This document shows positions 9,878 through 18,960 of a stretch of 64,000 nt of DNA, one piece after another. The notes under the pieces were generated by a model. The model searched no databases. It was not told the origin of the DNA and saw only the letters and a list, made by a program, of their open reading frames with translations. Source of the stretch: Marivirga aurantiaca (GTDB taxonomy: Bacteria > Bacteroidota > Bacteroidia > Cytophagales > Cyclobacteriaceae); assembly GCF_016679925.1 (NCBI RefSeq), contig NZ_JAEQBW010000013.1, positions 47,947 through 111,946 of the forward strand, read 5' to 3'. Numbering within the stretch: the first letter of the stretch is position 1; each line of letters starts with the position of its first letter. The position numbers and the translations under genes are program-made.

Positions 9878-9901
9878 CTCGATTGTGGAGACACAATCGA
9901 G
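9878..9901. repeat. GAGACAC-core hairpin, copy b
   Basis: Perfect 10-bp stem CTCGATTGTG / CACAATCGAG closing a GAGA tetraloop of GNRA type. There is no T-run after it on either strand, so it is more likely a dispersed repeat than an intrinsic terminator. Confidence 0.7.
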
Positions 9902-9931
9902 GGCGGAATCTTAACATCATAACAATACTCT

Positions 9932-9960
9932 TGTCATCCTGAACTTGATTCAGGATCTTA
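9932..9960. repeat. TCATCCTGAACTTGATTCA dispersed repeat, copy a
   Basis: Contains an 8-bp stem ATCCTGAA / TTCAGGAT with a 5-base loop. A copy with one change in 27 bases lies at 14530-14556, in the other repeat-rich spacer. Confidence 0.65.
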
Positions 9961-10067
9961 GCATTCCGACAGTATAAAAGATCATTTTCCAATCCCACGA
10001 TGCCGGCTCAAGGCCTGCATGACAGTTAAATTGATGTTGGCTTTCGATTTACATTAAAAACTCTTCC

Positions 10068-11363
10068 TTAATCAATCCACTCAAAGCCGGCATATGGCCT
10101 CAATACCTCCGGAATGTGAATGCCTTTTTCCGTTTGGTTATTTTCCAAAATAGCAGCCAATATCCTTGGGAAAGCCAAAGCACTACCATTTAAAGTATGC
10201 AGCAAATGTTTTTTGTTATCAGCATCTTTATACCTCAATTTCAATCTGTTCGACTGATACGTTTCAAAGTTGGAAACAGAACTTACTTCCAACCACCTTT
10301 CCTGCGCAGCTGACCATACTTCCATATCATAAGTCATGGCAGAAGTAAAACCCATGTCACCACCACAAAGTCTTAACACACGATAAGGCAATTCTAACTT
10401 TTTTAATAGACCTTGCACATAAGTGCTCATTTCTTCCAACGCTTTATAAGAGTTGTCAGGATGATGAATCTGTACAATTTCCACTTTATCAAACTGATGT
10501 AATCTATTCAAGCCACGTACGTGTGCTCCCCAGGAACCTGCTTCCTTCCTGAAGCATGGTGTATAGGCAGCCAATTTTACAGGCAACTCCTGCTCATCCA
10601 AAATGACATCCCGGTAAATATTAGTTACAGGAACTTCAGCTGTAGGTATCAGATACAGATCAGTACTCTCATCGTGGTACATTTGGCCTTCCTTATCAGG
10701 TAATTGTCCTGTACCAATGCCCGAAGCTTCATTGATTAAAATAGGAGGTTGAATCTCCTTAAAACCTTGCTTTTCAGCTTCATCTAAAAAGAAATTTAAC
10801 ATAGCCCTTTGCAAACGAGCTCCCTTACCTTTATAAACAGGAAATCCGGCTCCTGAAATCTTTACCCCTAAATCAAAATCTATGATGTCATATTTCTTGA
10901 TTAAATCCCAGTGTGGCGTATTTCCAGGGTGCAATACAGGTTTTTGCCCATGCTCAAGGATAAGCTCGTTATCATCTGCCCCTTTTCCCTCTTTTACATC
11001 TGCATGAGGGATATTAGGGATTTGATACAATGAATCCAGCAATAACTTTTCTTTCTGCTGTAACTCATCCTGCAACGCCTTACTCTGCTGCTTCAACTCG
11101 GAAGTCTTAAGTTTTACTTGCTCGGCCTCTTGTTTTTTACCTTGTTGCATTAAGGCCCCAATGCTTTTCGCTATTTGGTTGGACTCCGCCAAAACTGCAT
11201 CTAATTGCGTTTGCAATTCTTTTCTATCATCATCCAGAGAAATCAGCTCATCGATTAACTTTTCAGGATTGGCTACGTTTCTTTTAACTAAGCCTTTAAC
11301 AGCCTTATCTTTATCGGTACGGATTTGAGCAACTTGAAGCATATAAGTATTTATTTTTGGCAA
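10068..11363 (-). CDS. serS: seryl-tRNA synthetase
   Basis: 431 residues, the usual length for SerRS. The N-terminal ~110 residues are a charged antiparallel coiled coil that contacts the tRNA long arm. The class II catalytic core follows, with motif 2 (CFRKEAGSWGAHVRGLNR, HQFDKVEIV) and motif 3 (NGSALAFPRILAAILENNQ), and the C-terminus HIPEVLRPY. It charges tRNA-Ser with serine in the cytoplasm. It stands alone, divergent from rho across a 234-base AT-rich spacer. The start MPKINTYMLQVAQIR could also be the internal Met (MLQVAQIR), which is the commoner N-terminus of the family. Confidence 0.97.
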   Translation of the reverse strand: MPKINTYMLQVAQIRTDKDKAVKGLVKRNVANPEKLIDELISLDDDRKELQTQLDAVLAESNQIAKSIGALMQQGKKQEAEQVKLKTSELKQQSKALQDELQQKEKLLLDSLYQIPNIPHADVKEGKGADDNELILEHGQKPVLHPGNTPHWDLIKKYDIIDFDLGVKISGAGFPVYKGKGARLQRAMLNFFLDEAEKQGFKEIQPPILINEASGIGTGQLPDKEGQMYHDESTDLYLIPTAEVPVTNIYRDVILDEQELPVKLAAYTPCFRKEAGSWGAHVRGLNRLHQFDKVEIVQIHHPDNSYKALEEMSTYVQGLLKKLELPYRVLRLCGGDMGFTSAMTYDMEVWSAAQERWLEVSSVSNFETYQSNRLKLRYKDADNKKHLLHTLNGSALAFPRILAAILENNQTEKGIHIPEVLRPYAGFEWID

Positions 11364-11597
11364 AATAAAGGATTTTTGACTGTAAACGGAACAGAAAGTA
11401 CTGCTAAATGATAAAAACTATTTTATATTTCATCATTTACTTGACTATTAACTTCACTTAGCATATCATTGTACTATCCAAGAGAGCATAAGACATTTGT
11501 CAAAGTCTTATACTTTATAAAATCCAAATTCATAATATCAAATTAATCATACCAACAATTTTGGAATGCTATATTCCGAACAAGTAAAAGCCCTTTT

Positions 11598-13202
11598 ATG
11601 TATAACATTGAAGAATTAAATTTAAAGCTTCTTTCTGAACTGAAAGAAATAGCTGAAAAGTTAGGTGTATCCCAATACAAAAAATTACCTAAAAAAGAAT
11701 TGATCTATAAAATCTTAGATCAACAAGCTTTATTGCCGGAAACTGAATTGCCTAAGAAGGAAAGTAAGCCGGAGGAAGAGAGAAGAAGTGTTCCTGCTGA
11801 AGACAGAAGAGCACGAAAGCCTGTACCAGCAGCTTCAAAGCCTCCCAGAAAAGAAGAGAAACCTGAGGAAAAGGTAAAACCGGAAGCTACAGCTGAAGAA
11901 AAAAAGGAAGAGAAAGTGGAGGCCAAGGTGGCTGATGCTGACAATCAGGAGCAAAGAGGCAAAGCAAGAGCAGCTAATCCTCGCGAAAAAAGACCTGAAA
12001 AAACGGAGCGTGGCAACGAAAGAAAGGAACGACCTGCCAGGGCCGAAAGATCTGACAACCGTGTAAAAAAAGCAAATATTACAGATTTTGATGGCATTAT
12101 CGAGAATGAAGGTGTTCTTGAAATGATGCAGGATGGTTACGGCTTCCTAAGATCATCAGATTACAATTATCTGGCAAGCCCTGACGATATTTATGTTTCA
12201 CCCTCACAAATTAAATTATTCGGTTTAAAAACCGGGGATACAGTAAGGGGGCAAATCAGGCCACCAAAAGAAGGTGAAAAATATTTTGCCTTATTAAGAG
12301 TCTCTTTTGTAAATGGAAAGACCACCGAAGAAATAAGAGACAGAGTACCTTTCGAATACCTCACCCCACTTTTCCCTGAAGAAAAATTTAACCTTAGCAC
12401 AAAGCCAAACAGATATTCCACCAGGATATTGGATTTGTTTGCACCTATCGGTAAAGGACAGAGGGGAATGATTGTGGCGCAGCCCAAAACAGGGAAAACA
12501 GAATTATTAAAAGAAATTGCCAATTCCATTGCAGAAAATCATCCTGAATGTTATTTATTGATTTTACTAATCGATGAAAGACCAGAAGAGGTGACTGACA
12601 TGGCCCGATCAGTAAAAGCGGAAGTGATCAGTTCTACTTTTGATGAGCAGGCTGAGCGTCATGTAAAAGTGGCCAGCATGGTGTTGGAGAAAGCCAAAAG
12701 AATGGTTGAGTGTGGTCATGATGTAGTGATTTTACTTGATTCCATCACCCGTTTAGCCAGGGCTTACAACACAGTAGTTCCTTCATCCGGCAAAATACTA
12801 TCAGGTGGTGTGGATGCCAATGCATTGCACAAGCCAAAGCGTTTCTTTGGAGCAGCAAGAAACCTTGAAAATGGTGGTTCATTAACCATTATAGCCACTG
12901 CCTTGATTGAAACCGGATCCAAAATGGATGAGGTAATCTTTGAAGAGTTCAAAGGAACAGGTAATATGGAATTAGTACTGGACAGGAAACTAGCCAACAA
13001 AAGGGTTTACCCTGCTATTGACATTTTGGCTTCGGGTACAAGAAGGGAAGATCTGTTGATGAGCAAAGAGGAATTACAACGTGTGTGGATATTGCGTAAA
13101 TTCATGTCCGATATGAATTCAGGTGAAGCTATGGAAATGTTGCTTTCGAAAATGAAAGGCACTGTAGACAACGATGAGTTTCTTATCTCCATGAATGGGT
13201 AA
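11598..13202 (+). CDS. rho: transcription termination factor Rho
   Basis: 534 residues, longer than the ~420 of E. coli Rho because of a Lys/Glu/Pro/Arg-rich insert at about 50-155, a common trait in Bacteroidota. Order: Rho_N helical domain (1-45), charged insert, cold-shock-like RNA-binding domain ([20 protein letters not shown]), then the RecA-type motor with Walker A ([12 protein letters not shown]), [28 protein letters not shown] and the Q/R-loop region ([20 protein letters not shown]). It is a hexameric RNA helicase that ends transcription. The stop overlaps the start of corA by 8 bases. Confidence 0.97.
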   Translation: MYNIEELNLKLLSELKEIAEKLGVSQYKKLPKKELIYKILDQQALLPETELPKKESKPEEERRSVPAEDRRARKPVPAASKPPRKEEKPEEKVKPEATAEEKKEEKVEAKVADADNQEQRGKARAANPREKRPEKTERGNERKERPARAERSDNRVKKANITDFDGIIENEGVLEMMQDGYGFLRSSDYNYLASPDDIYVSPSQIKLFGLKTGDTVRGQIRPPKEGEKYFALLRVSFVNGKTTEEIRDRVPFEYLTPLFPEEKFNLSTKPNRYSTRILDLFAPIGKGQRGMIVAQPKTGKTELLKEIANSIAENHPECYLLILLIDERPEEVTDMARSVKAEVISSTFDEQAERHVKVASMVLEKAKRMVECGHDVVILLDSITRLARAYNTVVPSSGKILSGGVDANALHKPKRFFGAARNLENGGSLTIIATALIETGSKMDEVIFEEFKGTGNMELVLDRKLANKRVYPAIDILASGTRREDLLMSKEELQRVWILRKFMSDMNSGEAMEMLLSKMKGTVDNDEFLISMNG

Positions 13203-14337
13203 ATTCACCAAAAAAATCATCAATTTACCTAAGCGGCTTCTTGTAGAGGAGCCGCTTAGTTTATATTCAGGCCTTCGTGGCATGTTTCGCCACAGTTCCA
13301 AAAGAGTTGGTTTGCCTCCCGGCCAAGCCGTATACACAGGGACTCAAACCGACATCCCTTTCAACATCTCTGTATTTGCCTATACAGATCATGAATTAAC
13401 TGAACATCATAACATCAGCACTGACGAGTTATTTACTCTCAGTGAGAGCCATAAATTTTTATGGGTAAATATTGAAGGCATTCATCATGTGGACAAGGTA
13501 AAAGAGGTTTGTGATGCTTACGCCATCCACCCACTTACTATGGAAGATATACTTTCTGTAGAGCAAAGACCACAAATAGATGACAATGAAGATTACCTAT
13601 ATGTAGCGGTTAAAATGCTACAGTTTGATCCTAAATTCAGAAAGACGGTCAGTGAACAGGTAAGTTTAGTGTTGAGAAAGAATATGGTTATCACTTTTCA
13701 GGAAAGAAAAGGTGATACTTTTGACGGGGTAAGAACCAGACTCAGGTCAGGCAAGGGAAAGATCAGAAAAGAAGGCAGCGATTATTTATTGTATGCTTTA
13801 GTGGATACGGTAGTCGATCATTACTTTCTTGTACTGGAGAAATTCGGTGATGAGCTGGAGGAAATAGAAGAGCGTATTATGCTCAAGGGCCAAAAGCGTG
13901 ACTTCACTATGCTCTATGAGCTAAAACGAGAAATGATCCATGTCAGACGGGCCGTCTGGCCACTGAGAGAAGTGGTAAGCAAGCTGGAACGTGATGATAT
14001 TAAATTTATAAGGAAGAGTACCAGGGTCTATATTCGTGATGTTTACGACCATACCATCCAGGCAATTGATTCTGTTGAAACTTACCGTGATTTCATTTCC
14101 AGTTTGGGTGACTTATACCAATCAGTTATAAGCAACAAATTGAATGAGGTAATGAAAACATTGACCATCATTTCCGCTATTTTTATTCCGCTTACTTTCA
14201 TTGCCGGTGTGTATGGCATTAATTTTGAAAATGTCCCTGAATTCGGCTGGGAATATGGCTACGCCTATTTCTGGGGATTGATTATAATTGTCGGTGGTAT
14301 AACGGGCTTAATTTTTAAAATCAAAAAGTGGGTTTAA
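13195..14337 (+). CDS. corA: CorA-family Mg2+/Co2+ transporter
   Basis: 380 residues. A long cytoplasmic N-terminal domain (acidic and helical, residues ~50-310) is followed by two C-terminal membrane helices. The first ends in the family signature, here [10 protein letters not shown] (usually YGMNF), after [16 protein letters not shown]; the second is [16 protein letters not shown]. CorA proteins form pentameric channels for Mg2+ in the inner membrane. The start codon lies within the end of rho (8-base overlap), so the two genes are probably co-translated, though no functional link is known. Confidence 0.95.
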   Translation: MGKFTKKIINLPKRLLVEEPLSLYSGLRGMFRHSSKRVGLPPGQAVYTGTQTDIPFNISVFAYTDHELTEHHNISTDELFTLSESHKFLWVNIEGIHHVDKVKEVCDAYAIHPLTMEDILSVEQRPQIDDNEDYLYVAVKMLQFDPKFRKTVSEQVSLVLRKNMVITFQERKGDTFDGVRTRLRSGKGKIRKEGSDYLLYALVDTVVDHYFLVLEKFGDELEEIEERIMLKGQKRDFTMLYELKREMIHVRRAVWPLREVVSKLERDDIKFIRKSTRVYIRDVYDHTIQAIDSVETYRDFISSLGDLYQSVISNKLNEVMKTLTIISAIFIPLTFIAGVYGINFENVPEFGWEYGYAYFWGLIIIVGGITGLIFKIKKWV

Positions 14338-14529
14338 GGAATATACTACAGTTCTCTCATCAGCACTTGCTATCCGTAATTGTAGCGTAACAAGCTATGC
14401 ATTCCAAAACGCACCGCCTCGTTTTGCGTCCCCCAAACGAGCGCACACAGTAAGCTAATTACTACTTAAGATTTTGCAAATCTGAATCAAAATACAATTC
14501 TAATTCAAGGGCGTAACGTAAAAAACCAC

Positions 14530-14556
14530 GTCATCCTGAACTTGATTCAAGATCTT
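14530..14556. repeat. TCATCCTGAACTTGATTCA dispersed repeat, copy b
   Basis: Same element as at 9932-9960 with one mismatch in the stem (TTCAAGAT instead of TTCAGGAT). Confidence 0.6.
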
Positions 14557-14640
14557 AGAATTAATAAACAAAAGTCCATCATCTTGTACCCGGTTCAGTA
14601 CCCTGGAATTAGCAACAGAATCTGCATAACATTACAAAAG

Positions 14641-14676
14641 AAATCCCCCCAGCCCCCCTTTGAAAAAAAGGGGGAG
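14641..14676. repeat. CCCCCTTT-n-AAAGGGGG hairpin repeat
   Basis: Inverted repeat CCCCCTTT (14654-14661) / AAAGGGGG (14667-14674) followed by AGAG. A degenerate copy with the same trailing GAGAGT lies at 9502-9533, directly after the T9SS cargo stop. Confidence 0.55.
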
Positions 14677-14709
14677 AGACTCGCTTTCATATTATAACCT
14701 GTCATGCAT

Positions 14710-14745
14710 TTGCTATCCGTAGTTTTAGCGCAGCGAACTACGGAT
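14710..14745. repeat. ATCCGTAGTT hairpin repeat
   Basis: Perfect 10-bp stem ATCCGTAGTT (14715-14724) / AACTACGGAT (14736-14745) around TTAGCGCAGCG. Its left arm and loop recur with two changes at 14367-14387. Confidence 0.6.
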
Positions 14746-14873
14746 TGAACAATAAATATGAGTCTGTGACTCAATCATTAATACACTAATTCAGATATCC
14801 TGAGTAAATTAATTAGTAGAGCCCTTTGGAATTCTACGAATAGGGATGAAAAATTCCATTAAAATCCGGACAT

Positions 14874-14896
14874 AAAAAAAGGGCCGAAGCCCTTTT
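14874..14896 (-). terminator. intrinsic terminator of the lipoprotein gene at 14921-15757
   Basis: On the minus strand it reads AAAAGGGC-TTCG-GCCC followed by T7: a stem closed by a UUCG tetraloop and a U-tract, 24 bases after the stop codon. Confidence 0.88.
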
Positions 14897-14920
14897 CAAA
14901 GTATGATAAAAAACTAAATA

Positions 14921-15757
14921 TTATATAGTCTCTCCTTTTTTCAAGGTAATAGTTCTTTCAACCGGATTATACGGGCTTGGAATTAATTCGCCATTGGCGT
15001 CCAAAAGCTCCAACTTAATAGTCATTTCGCCTTCTTCTTCATGTCCTTCAATATAAAATGGCTGCCAATTATCTATCATAAATTCTTCATCATTGATAGT
15101 TGCCCTAACTTTATTACCTTCCTGGGATAATTCAGTATTAACTAAATAGAAATCCAATAAAATCTTTTTAGTATCATCACCTTCATAAGTACCTTTTGGT
15201 CTGCTATAGAACATGTGCGGATCTGATAAATCAACCTGTTCCATATCCTCAGCCGGTCTCCCCACTGTAAACTGCCTTATATTACTTGCCCCATAAGATT
15301 TGATACTTTCATGATAAGACCGTGACAGAAATGACAATGCTACATAATGACCTTCTTCTAAATCTTTGTTGAATTCTGATTCATAATGCGCTGTATAAGG
15401 TTCATTATTTAATATCAAATGTATGTGTTGTCCTTGCGGGGAATTGGCACAGTTCTTAATATCAGCATCAATGGTTTGTGTAGCCAATTCATAATTTTTA
15501 ACATTATAAGAAAACTTAACTTCCCCGGATTCAATGCCGGAAGCGTTCTCCTGAGGACTCAACATTTCCAGTATTGCATCTTCAAAGTCTGGTGACTCTA
15601 CGGGTGTCAAGGATATATTTGATTCCGTCTCTTCTACAGTACTCGTAGTATCATTCTCGCTACCTTCAGTAGTGTTTTCTTCCTTTGTACCGGTATTACA
15701 AGCAAATATTCCCGCAATTAGAAATAATATGCTTAATCTTAATGTGGCTTGTTTCAT
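14921..15757 (-). CDS. secreted lipoprotein of unknown function
   Basis: 278 residues with a lipoprotein signal (SILFLIAGIFAC, Cys at 20) and then a Thr/Glu/Asn-rich linker, so it is probably anchored to a membrane by its N-terminal Cys. The rest looks all-beta: an Ig-like segment with SGEVKFSYNVKNYEL, then QGQHIHLILNN and EEGHYVALSFLSRSYHES, and a second domain ending PYNPVERTITLKK. The HIHLILNN segment recalls small DUF4399-type beta domains, but I do not recognise the family. It is a single gene with its own terminator and is divergent from the oxygenase gene. Confidence 0.7.
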   Translation of the reverse strand: MKQATLRLSILFLIAGIFACNTGTKEENTTEGSENDTTSTVEETESNISLTPVESPDFEDAILEMLSPQENASGIESGEVKFSYNVKNYELATQTIDADIKNCANSPQGQHIHLILNNEPYTAHYESEFNKDLEEGHYVALSFLSRSYHESIKSYGASNIRQFTVGRPAEDMEQVDLSDPHMFYSRPKGTYEGDDTKKILLDFYLVNTELSQEGNKVRATINDEEFMIDNWQPFYIEGHEEEGEMTIKLELLDANGELIPSPYNPVERTITLKKGETI

Positions 15758-15790
15758 GGTTTTACTATTTTTGTTTTTACATTAGTATAC

Positions 15791-15821
15791 TAAAGGTAAT
15801 TGGAATAAGTTACACAATCAA
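15791..15821 (-). promoter_or_regulatory. candidate Bacteroidota promoter for the lipoprotein gene
   Basis: On the minus strand TTG, 20 bases, then TACCTTTA (7 of 8 to TAnnTTTG), about 35 bases before the start codon. This is a match by eye only. Confidence 0.35.
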
Positions 15822-15839
15822 CCCTGAACAAAAACAACG

Positions 15840-16817
15840 ATGAGCAATAAATTATACAATGAAGTCCCTTCTCTGGATCTAAGTGATTTCACCACAGGCA
15901 CAACTACTGAAAAAGAGCAGTTTGTGAGAGATCTGGGAAATGCCTATAATAACATTGGCTTTGTAGCCATTAAAGGTCATTACCTAAGTGATGAACTCAG
16001 CCGGAAGCTATATCAAATAGTGGAAAAGTTTTTCGGGCTATCTACCGAACAAAAGAAAAAATATGAAGACCCTGAATTGGCAGGGCAAAGAGGTTACACC
16101 AGCACAGGTAAAGAGCAGGCAAAAGGACATAATGTTCCTGATTTAAAGGAATTCTATCAAATTGGCCAGTTTGTACCCGAGGGTCACCCTATGAAAGCCG
16201 AATACCCTGACAATCTTTGGCCAACAGAAATCCCTGAAATGGCAGAGATTGCCAAAGAAGTTTATCAGAAACTTGAAAACACCGGAGTAGAAATGCTTCG
16301 TGCCATTGCTTTATATTTAGAATTACCTGAAAATTATTTTGATGAAAAAGTGAAATACGGGAATAGTATTTTACGCGCTATACATTATCCACCTATTGAA
16401 AATCCGGAAGCTTTGCCAGAAGGGGCAGTTCGTGCCGCTCAACATGGTGATATTAATTTGATCACTCTTCTGATGGGGGCAAGTGCAGATGGCTTACAGG
16501 TGTTAAGAAGGGATGGGAAATGGATTCCTATTACGGCTCTTCCCAACCAGTTGGTTGTAAATGTGGGAGATATGTTGGCCAGATTAACCAATAATAAGTT
16601 AAAATCAACTATCCACCGAGTGGTAAATCCTCCGAAAGAACAAATGAAGAACTCCAGGTTCAGCATTCCTTTCTTCATGCATCCGGTTTCTCAAATGGAT
16701 TTAACCTGTCTTGATACCTGTGTGGACGAAGCAAATCCAAAACAATATAAAGACACCACTGCCGGAGAATTCCTGCACGAACGTTTGGCAGAAATTGGCT
16801 TGCTGAAAAAAAAGTAA
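15840..16817 (+). CDS. 2-oxoglutarate/Fe(II)-dependent dioxygenase, isopenicillin N synthase family
   Basis: 325 residues. The N-terminal DIOX_N domain (residues ~1-120, with NIGFVAIKGHYL and QRGYTSTGKE) is followed by the double-stranded beta-helix core. The iron ligands HxD (AAQHGDINLITLL) and the distal His (STIHRVVNPP) are present, as is the 2-oxoglutarate-binding Arg-x-Ser (SRFSIPFFMHP). It is a soluble oxygenase that couples 2-oxoglutarate decarboxylation to hydroxylation or desaturation of an unknown substrate. It abuts the transporter gene with no spacer (TAA then GTG), so the two are probably translated together. Confidence 0.85.
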   Translation: MSNKLYNEVPSLDLSDFTTGTTTEKEQFVRDLGNAYNNIGFVAIKGHYLSDELSRKLYQIVEKFFGLSTEQKKKYEDPELAGQRGYTSTGKEQAKGHNVPDLKEFYQIGQFVPEGHPMKAEYPDNLWPTEIPEMAEIAKEVYQKLENTGVEMLRAIALYLELPENYFDEKVKYGNSILRAIHYPPIENPEALPEGAVRAAQHGDINLITLLMGASADGLQVLRRDGKWIPITALPNQLVVNVGDMLARLTNNKLKSTIHRVVNPPKEQMKNSRFSIPFFMHPVSQMDLTCLDTCVDEANPKQYKDTTAGEFLHERLAEIGLLKKK

Positions 16818-17993
16818 GTGATTCGGAGTATCCGATATTATATTTTTTTAAAGGATATATTTATCTTATCCATTACTGCTTTTGGAGGAGTAACGGCCAC
16901 TTTTGCTTTATTTTTGGATTACCTCGTTAAAAAAAGAGGTTATCTGACCGAAGAAGAACTCATTGAGATGAATGCCTTGTGCCAACTGTTGCCAGGGCCT
17001 TCATCTACTCAAATCTTATGTGGGTTGGCTTTTAAATTAGGTGGGGCACCTTTTGCCTTTCTAACATTATTTGTATGGGTAATTCCTGCTGTAAGCATTA
17101 TGACGGTTTTCGCCATCATCATGTCCAACATACACTCCAATGAGCTCTCAACAGAGTTTACACGTTTTATTCAGCCCATTGCAGTTGGCTTTGTGGGTGT
17201 GGCAGCTTATAGAATATGCCTGAAAGTGATCCACACCAAAAGCAGCATCATTTTACTGATCTTATCAGCAGTGATTACAGTATTTACCAGTTCCCCTTAT
17301 TTATTTCCTATTCTCATATTATGCGGAGGTCTTGCCACTACTTTTAAATATAAAAGGCAGCCTATACAGAAAAAAAATAAGATGAAGATAAAATGGACTG
17401 CCCTCATCATTTGGATAAGTGTATTGGTCCTAATAGCTGTCATTGGTGGTATTACCCAGTCTTTGCCAATCCGGTTACTGGAAAATTTCTACAGGAATGG
17501 CAGCTTGATTTTTGGTGGTGGTCAAGTATTGGTGCCTTTTCTTTATACTGAATTCGTGGATTTTAAAGATTATCTAAGCTCATCAGAATTCCTGAGTGGC
17601 TTTGCTATCTCCCAGGCTATCCCAGGCCCTACGTTCTCTTTTGCCTCTTATATAGGCGCTTTATCAATGAGAGAATATGGAGTAGGGGGAGAAATATTAG
17701 GAGGATTATTGGCGGCCGTTGGTATTTTTGTTCCAGGCACTTTAATGATTATTTTTTTATTACGATTTTGGGATGAACTCAAGAAATTCAGGATCATTAA
17801 AGCTTCTTTGGAGGGTATTACCGCGGTGAGTTCAGGGATGGTGGTAGCTGCTGTACTTTTGCTTTTTGAGCCGGTAGAAAGTAATTTATTAAACTTTTCA
17901 TTGATTATAGGCACCATCTGTATCCTCATCTTCACAAAGATTCCTGCTCCTTATATTGTTATTGCCGGTCTCCTGGCTGGGTTTTTCTTTTGA
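16818..17993 (+). CDS. chrA: CHR-family (chromate) transporter, two-domain
   Basis: 391 residues with a GTG start directly after the oxygenase stop. The family-typical internal duplication is visible: half 1 has TAFGGVTATFALFLDYL and QLLPGPSSTQ, half 2 has LIFGGGQVLVPFLYTE and QAIPGPTFSFASYIGA. There are about ten hydrophobic helices, so it is an inner-membrane protein. The family exports chromate or related oxyanions, but many members have no proven substrate. Its pairing with a dioxygenase rather than a ChrB regulator argues against assuming chromate resistance. Confidence 0.85.
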   Translation: MIRSIRYYIFLKDIFILSITAFGGVTATFALFLDYLVKKRGYLTEEELIEMNALCQLLPGPSSTQILCGLAFKLGGAPFAFLTLFVWVIPAVSIMTVFAIIMSNIHSNELSTEFTRFIQPIAVGFVGVAAYRICLKVIHTKSSIILLILSAVITVFTSSPYLFPILILCGGLATTFKYKRQPIQKKNKMKIKWTALIIWISVLVLIAVIGGITQSLPIRLLENFYRNGSLIFGGGQVLVPFLYTEFVDFKDYLSSSEFLSGFAISQAIPGPTFSFASYIGALSMREYGVGGEILGGLLAAVGIFVPGTLMIIFLLRFWDELKKFRIIKASLEGITAVSSGMVVAAVLLLFEPVESNLLNFSLIIGTICILIFTKIPAPYIVIAGLLAGFFF

Positions 17994-18034
17994 GAAAAGA
18001 ATAACTTTCATAAAAGTTATAGATCTTAAGATAT

Positions 18035-18946
18035 TTAAGATAAATAATTTAATTGGGCAGAGTTACCAGAAACCTTCAGTTGTACATTTGCTCCATGTAC
18101 CAAAGGCCAATTTTGTTCTCCATGCCCTACCGGAAAGTTAAAACCAATAGGAAAATCATATATTGAACAATGCTGGAAGATAATCTCTTCAACAGAAGCT
18201 CCGAATAACTCTTTAGTTTCTGTCATTTGAAAGAACTCCCCAACAAGCAATCCTTTTAAACCTTTCAATTTCCCTGCTCGTGCCAACTGTAAAAGCATAC
18301 GATCTACATGATATAGAGGCTCTCCTACTTCTTCAATGAAAAGGATTTTACCTGAGTAGTCAATATCGGAACCAGTTCCAATTTGGTGTACCAGTAAAGA
18401 AAGATTTCCACCTACCAGCTCTCCTGTACTTTCTCCTGATTTGTTAAAATTACTTTTCGCAGACATCTTTATTGAATGACCTTTAAGTGCACCAAGAATT
18501 GCCTGCTGATTTTCAATGCTTAACTCTGAAAGCCCCTGTAACACGCTCGTATGAATACTGGTGAATCCAGTTAAATAAGCTGCATGGTGCAAAGCCGTGA
18601 TATCACTGTAGCCAATTATCCATTTAGGGTTTTGCTTAAAAAGTGTCCAATCTATGTGATCAAGAATATGGGTAATACCAAAACCGCCTCTTGCACAATA
18701 GATTGCTTTAGCATTTGAGTGATCCAAAGCATATTGTAAATCTGACAATCGCTGTTGGTTTGTTCCGGCAAATTTAAAATGTTTACTGAACACATGCGGG
18801 GCAAATTCAACAGTGAAGCCAGCCCCTTGTAATATTTCGGCTCCACCTCTTACTAAATCTTCCTGCACAACTCCGGAGGGGCTAACTATGATAATTAAAT
18901 CGTCTGTTTGAAGAAATGGTGGATGCTGTATCATAAAATATATCAA
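18035..18946 (-). CDS. LD-carboxypeptidase (peptidase S66)
   Basis: 303 residues. S66 features are present in order: the N-terminal VSPSGVV, YCARGGFGITHILDHIDW, the nucleophile elbow WIIGYSDITALHHAAY, ELVGGNLSLLVHQIGT, FIEEVGEPLYHVDRML with the catalytic Glu, and the catalytic His in FPVGHGEQNWPL. The family trims the terminal D-Ala from murein tetrapeptides during cell-wall recycling (MccF-like members cleave other amides). There is no signal peptide, so it is cytoplasmic. The true start may be the Met at residue 5 (MIQHPPFL). A repeat hairpin and the ompH terminator lie just upstream. Confidence 0.9.
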   Translation of the reverse strand: MIYFMIQHPPFLQTDDLIIIVSPSGVVQEDLVRGGAEILQGAGFTVEFAPHVFSKHFKFAGTNQQRLSDLQYALDHSNAKAIYCARGGFGITHILDHIDWTLFKQNPKWIIGYSDITALHHAAYLTGFTSIHTSVLQGLSELSIENQQAILGALKGHSIKMSAKSNFNKSGESTGELVGGNLSLLVHQIGTGSDIDYSGKILFIEEVGEPLYHVDRMLLQLARAGKLKGLKGLLVGEFFQMTETKELFGASVEEIIFQHCSIYDFPIGFNFPVGHGEQNWPLVHGANVQLKVSGNSAQLNYLS

Positions 18947-18960
18947 TTCAATTACGGGAG

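Larger units (their letters stand above)
9502..10067. repeat. gene-free spacer with a nest of dispersed hairpin repeats
   Basis: This 566-base interval between the T9SS cargo and the end of serS has no credible gene. It holds several short inverted repeats that recur elsewhere in the window: a CCCCCTTT...AAATGGGG element at 9502-9530, copies of a GAGACAC-core hairpin at 9773-9790 and 9878-9901 (with a third GAGACAC core near 9811), and a CATCCTGAACTTGATTCAGG element at 9932-9960 with a poorer copy near 9722. Confidence 0.7.
14338..14873. repeat. gene-free spacer with dispersed repeats
   Basis: About 535 bases between corA and the terminator of the convergent lipoprotein gene. No gene is visible. 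It holds a partial repeat TTGCTATCCGTA at 14367-14387 and its full hairpin copy at 14710-14745, a hairpin CTCGTTT/AAACGAG at 14418-14441, a TCATCCTGAACTTGATTCA element at 14530-14556, and a C/G-rich hairpin at 14641-14676. Confidence 0.65.

Noticed and set aside
11364..11597. tRNA or regulatory RNA in the serS-rho spacer
   Set aside because: No cloverleaf, T-loop sequence or strong stem found; only AT-rich divergent promoter DNA is apparent.
16818..17993. Calling the CHR transporter a chromate resistance determinant
   Set aside because: No chrB or other resistance genes nearby, and the family is functionally broad.
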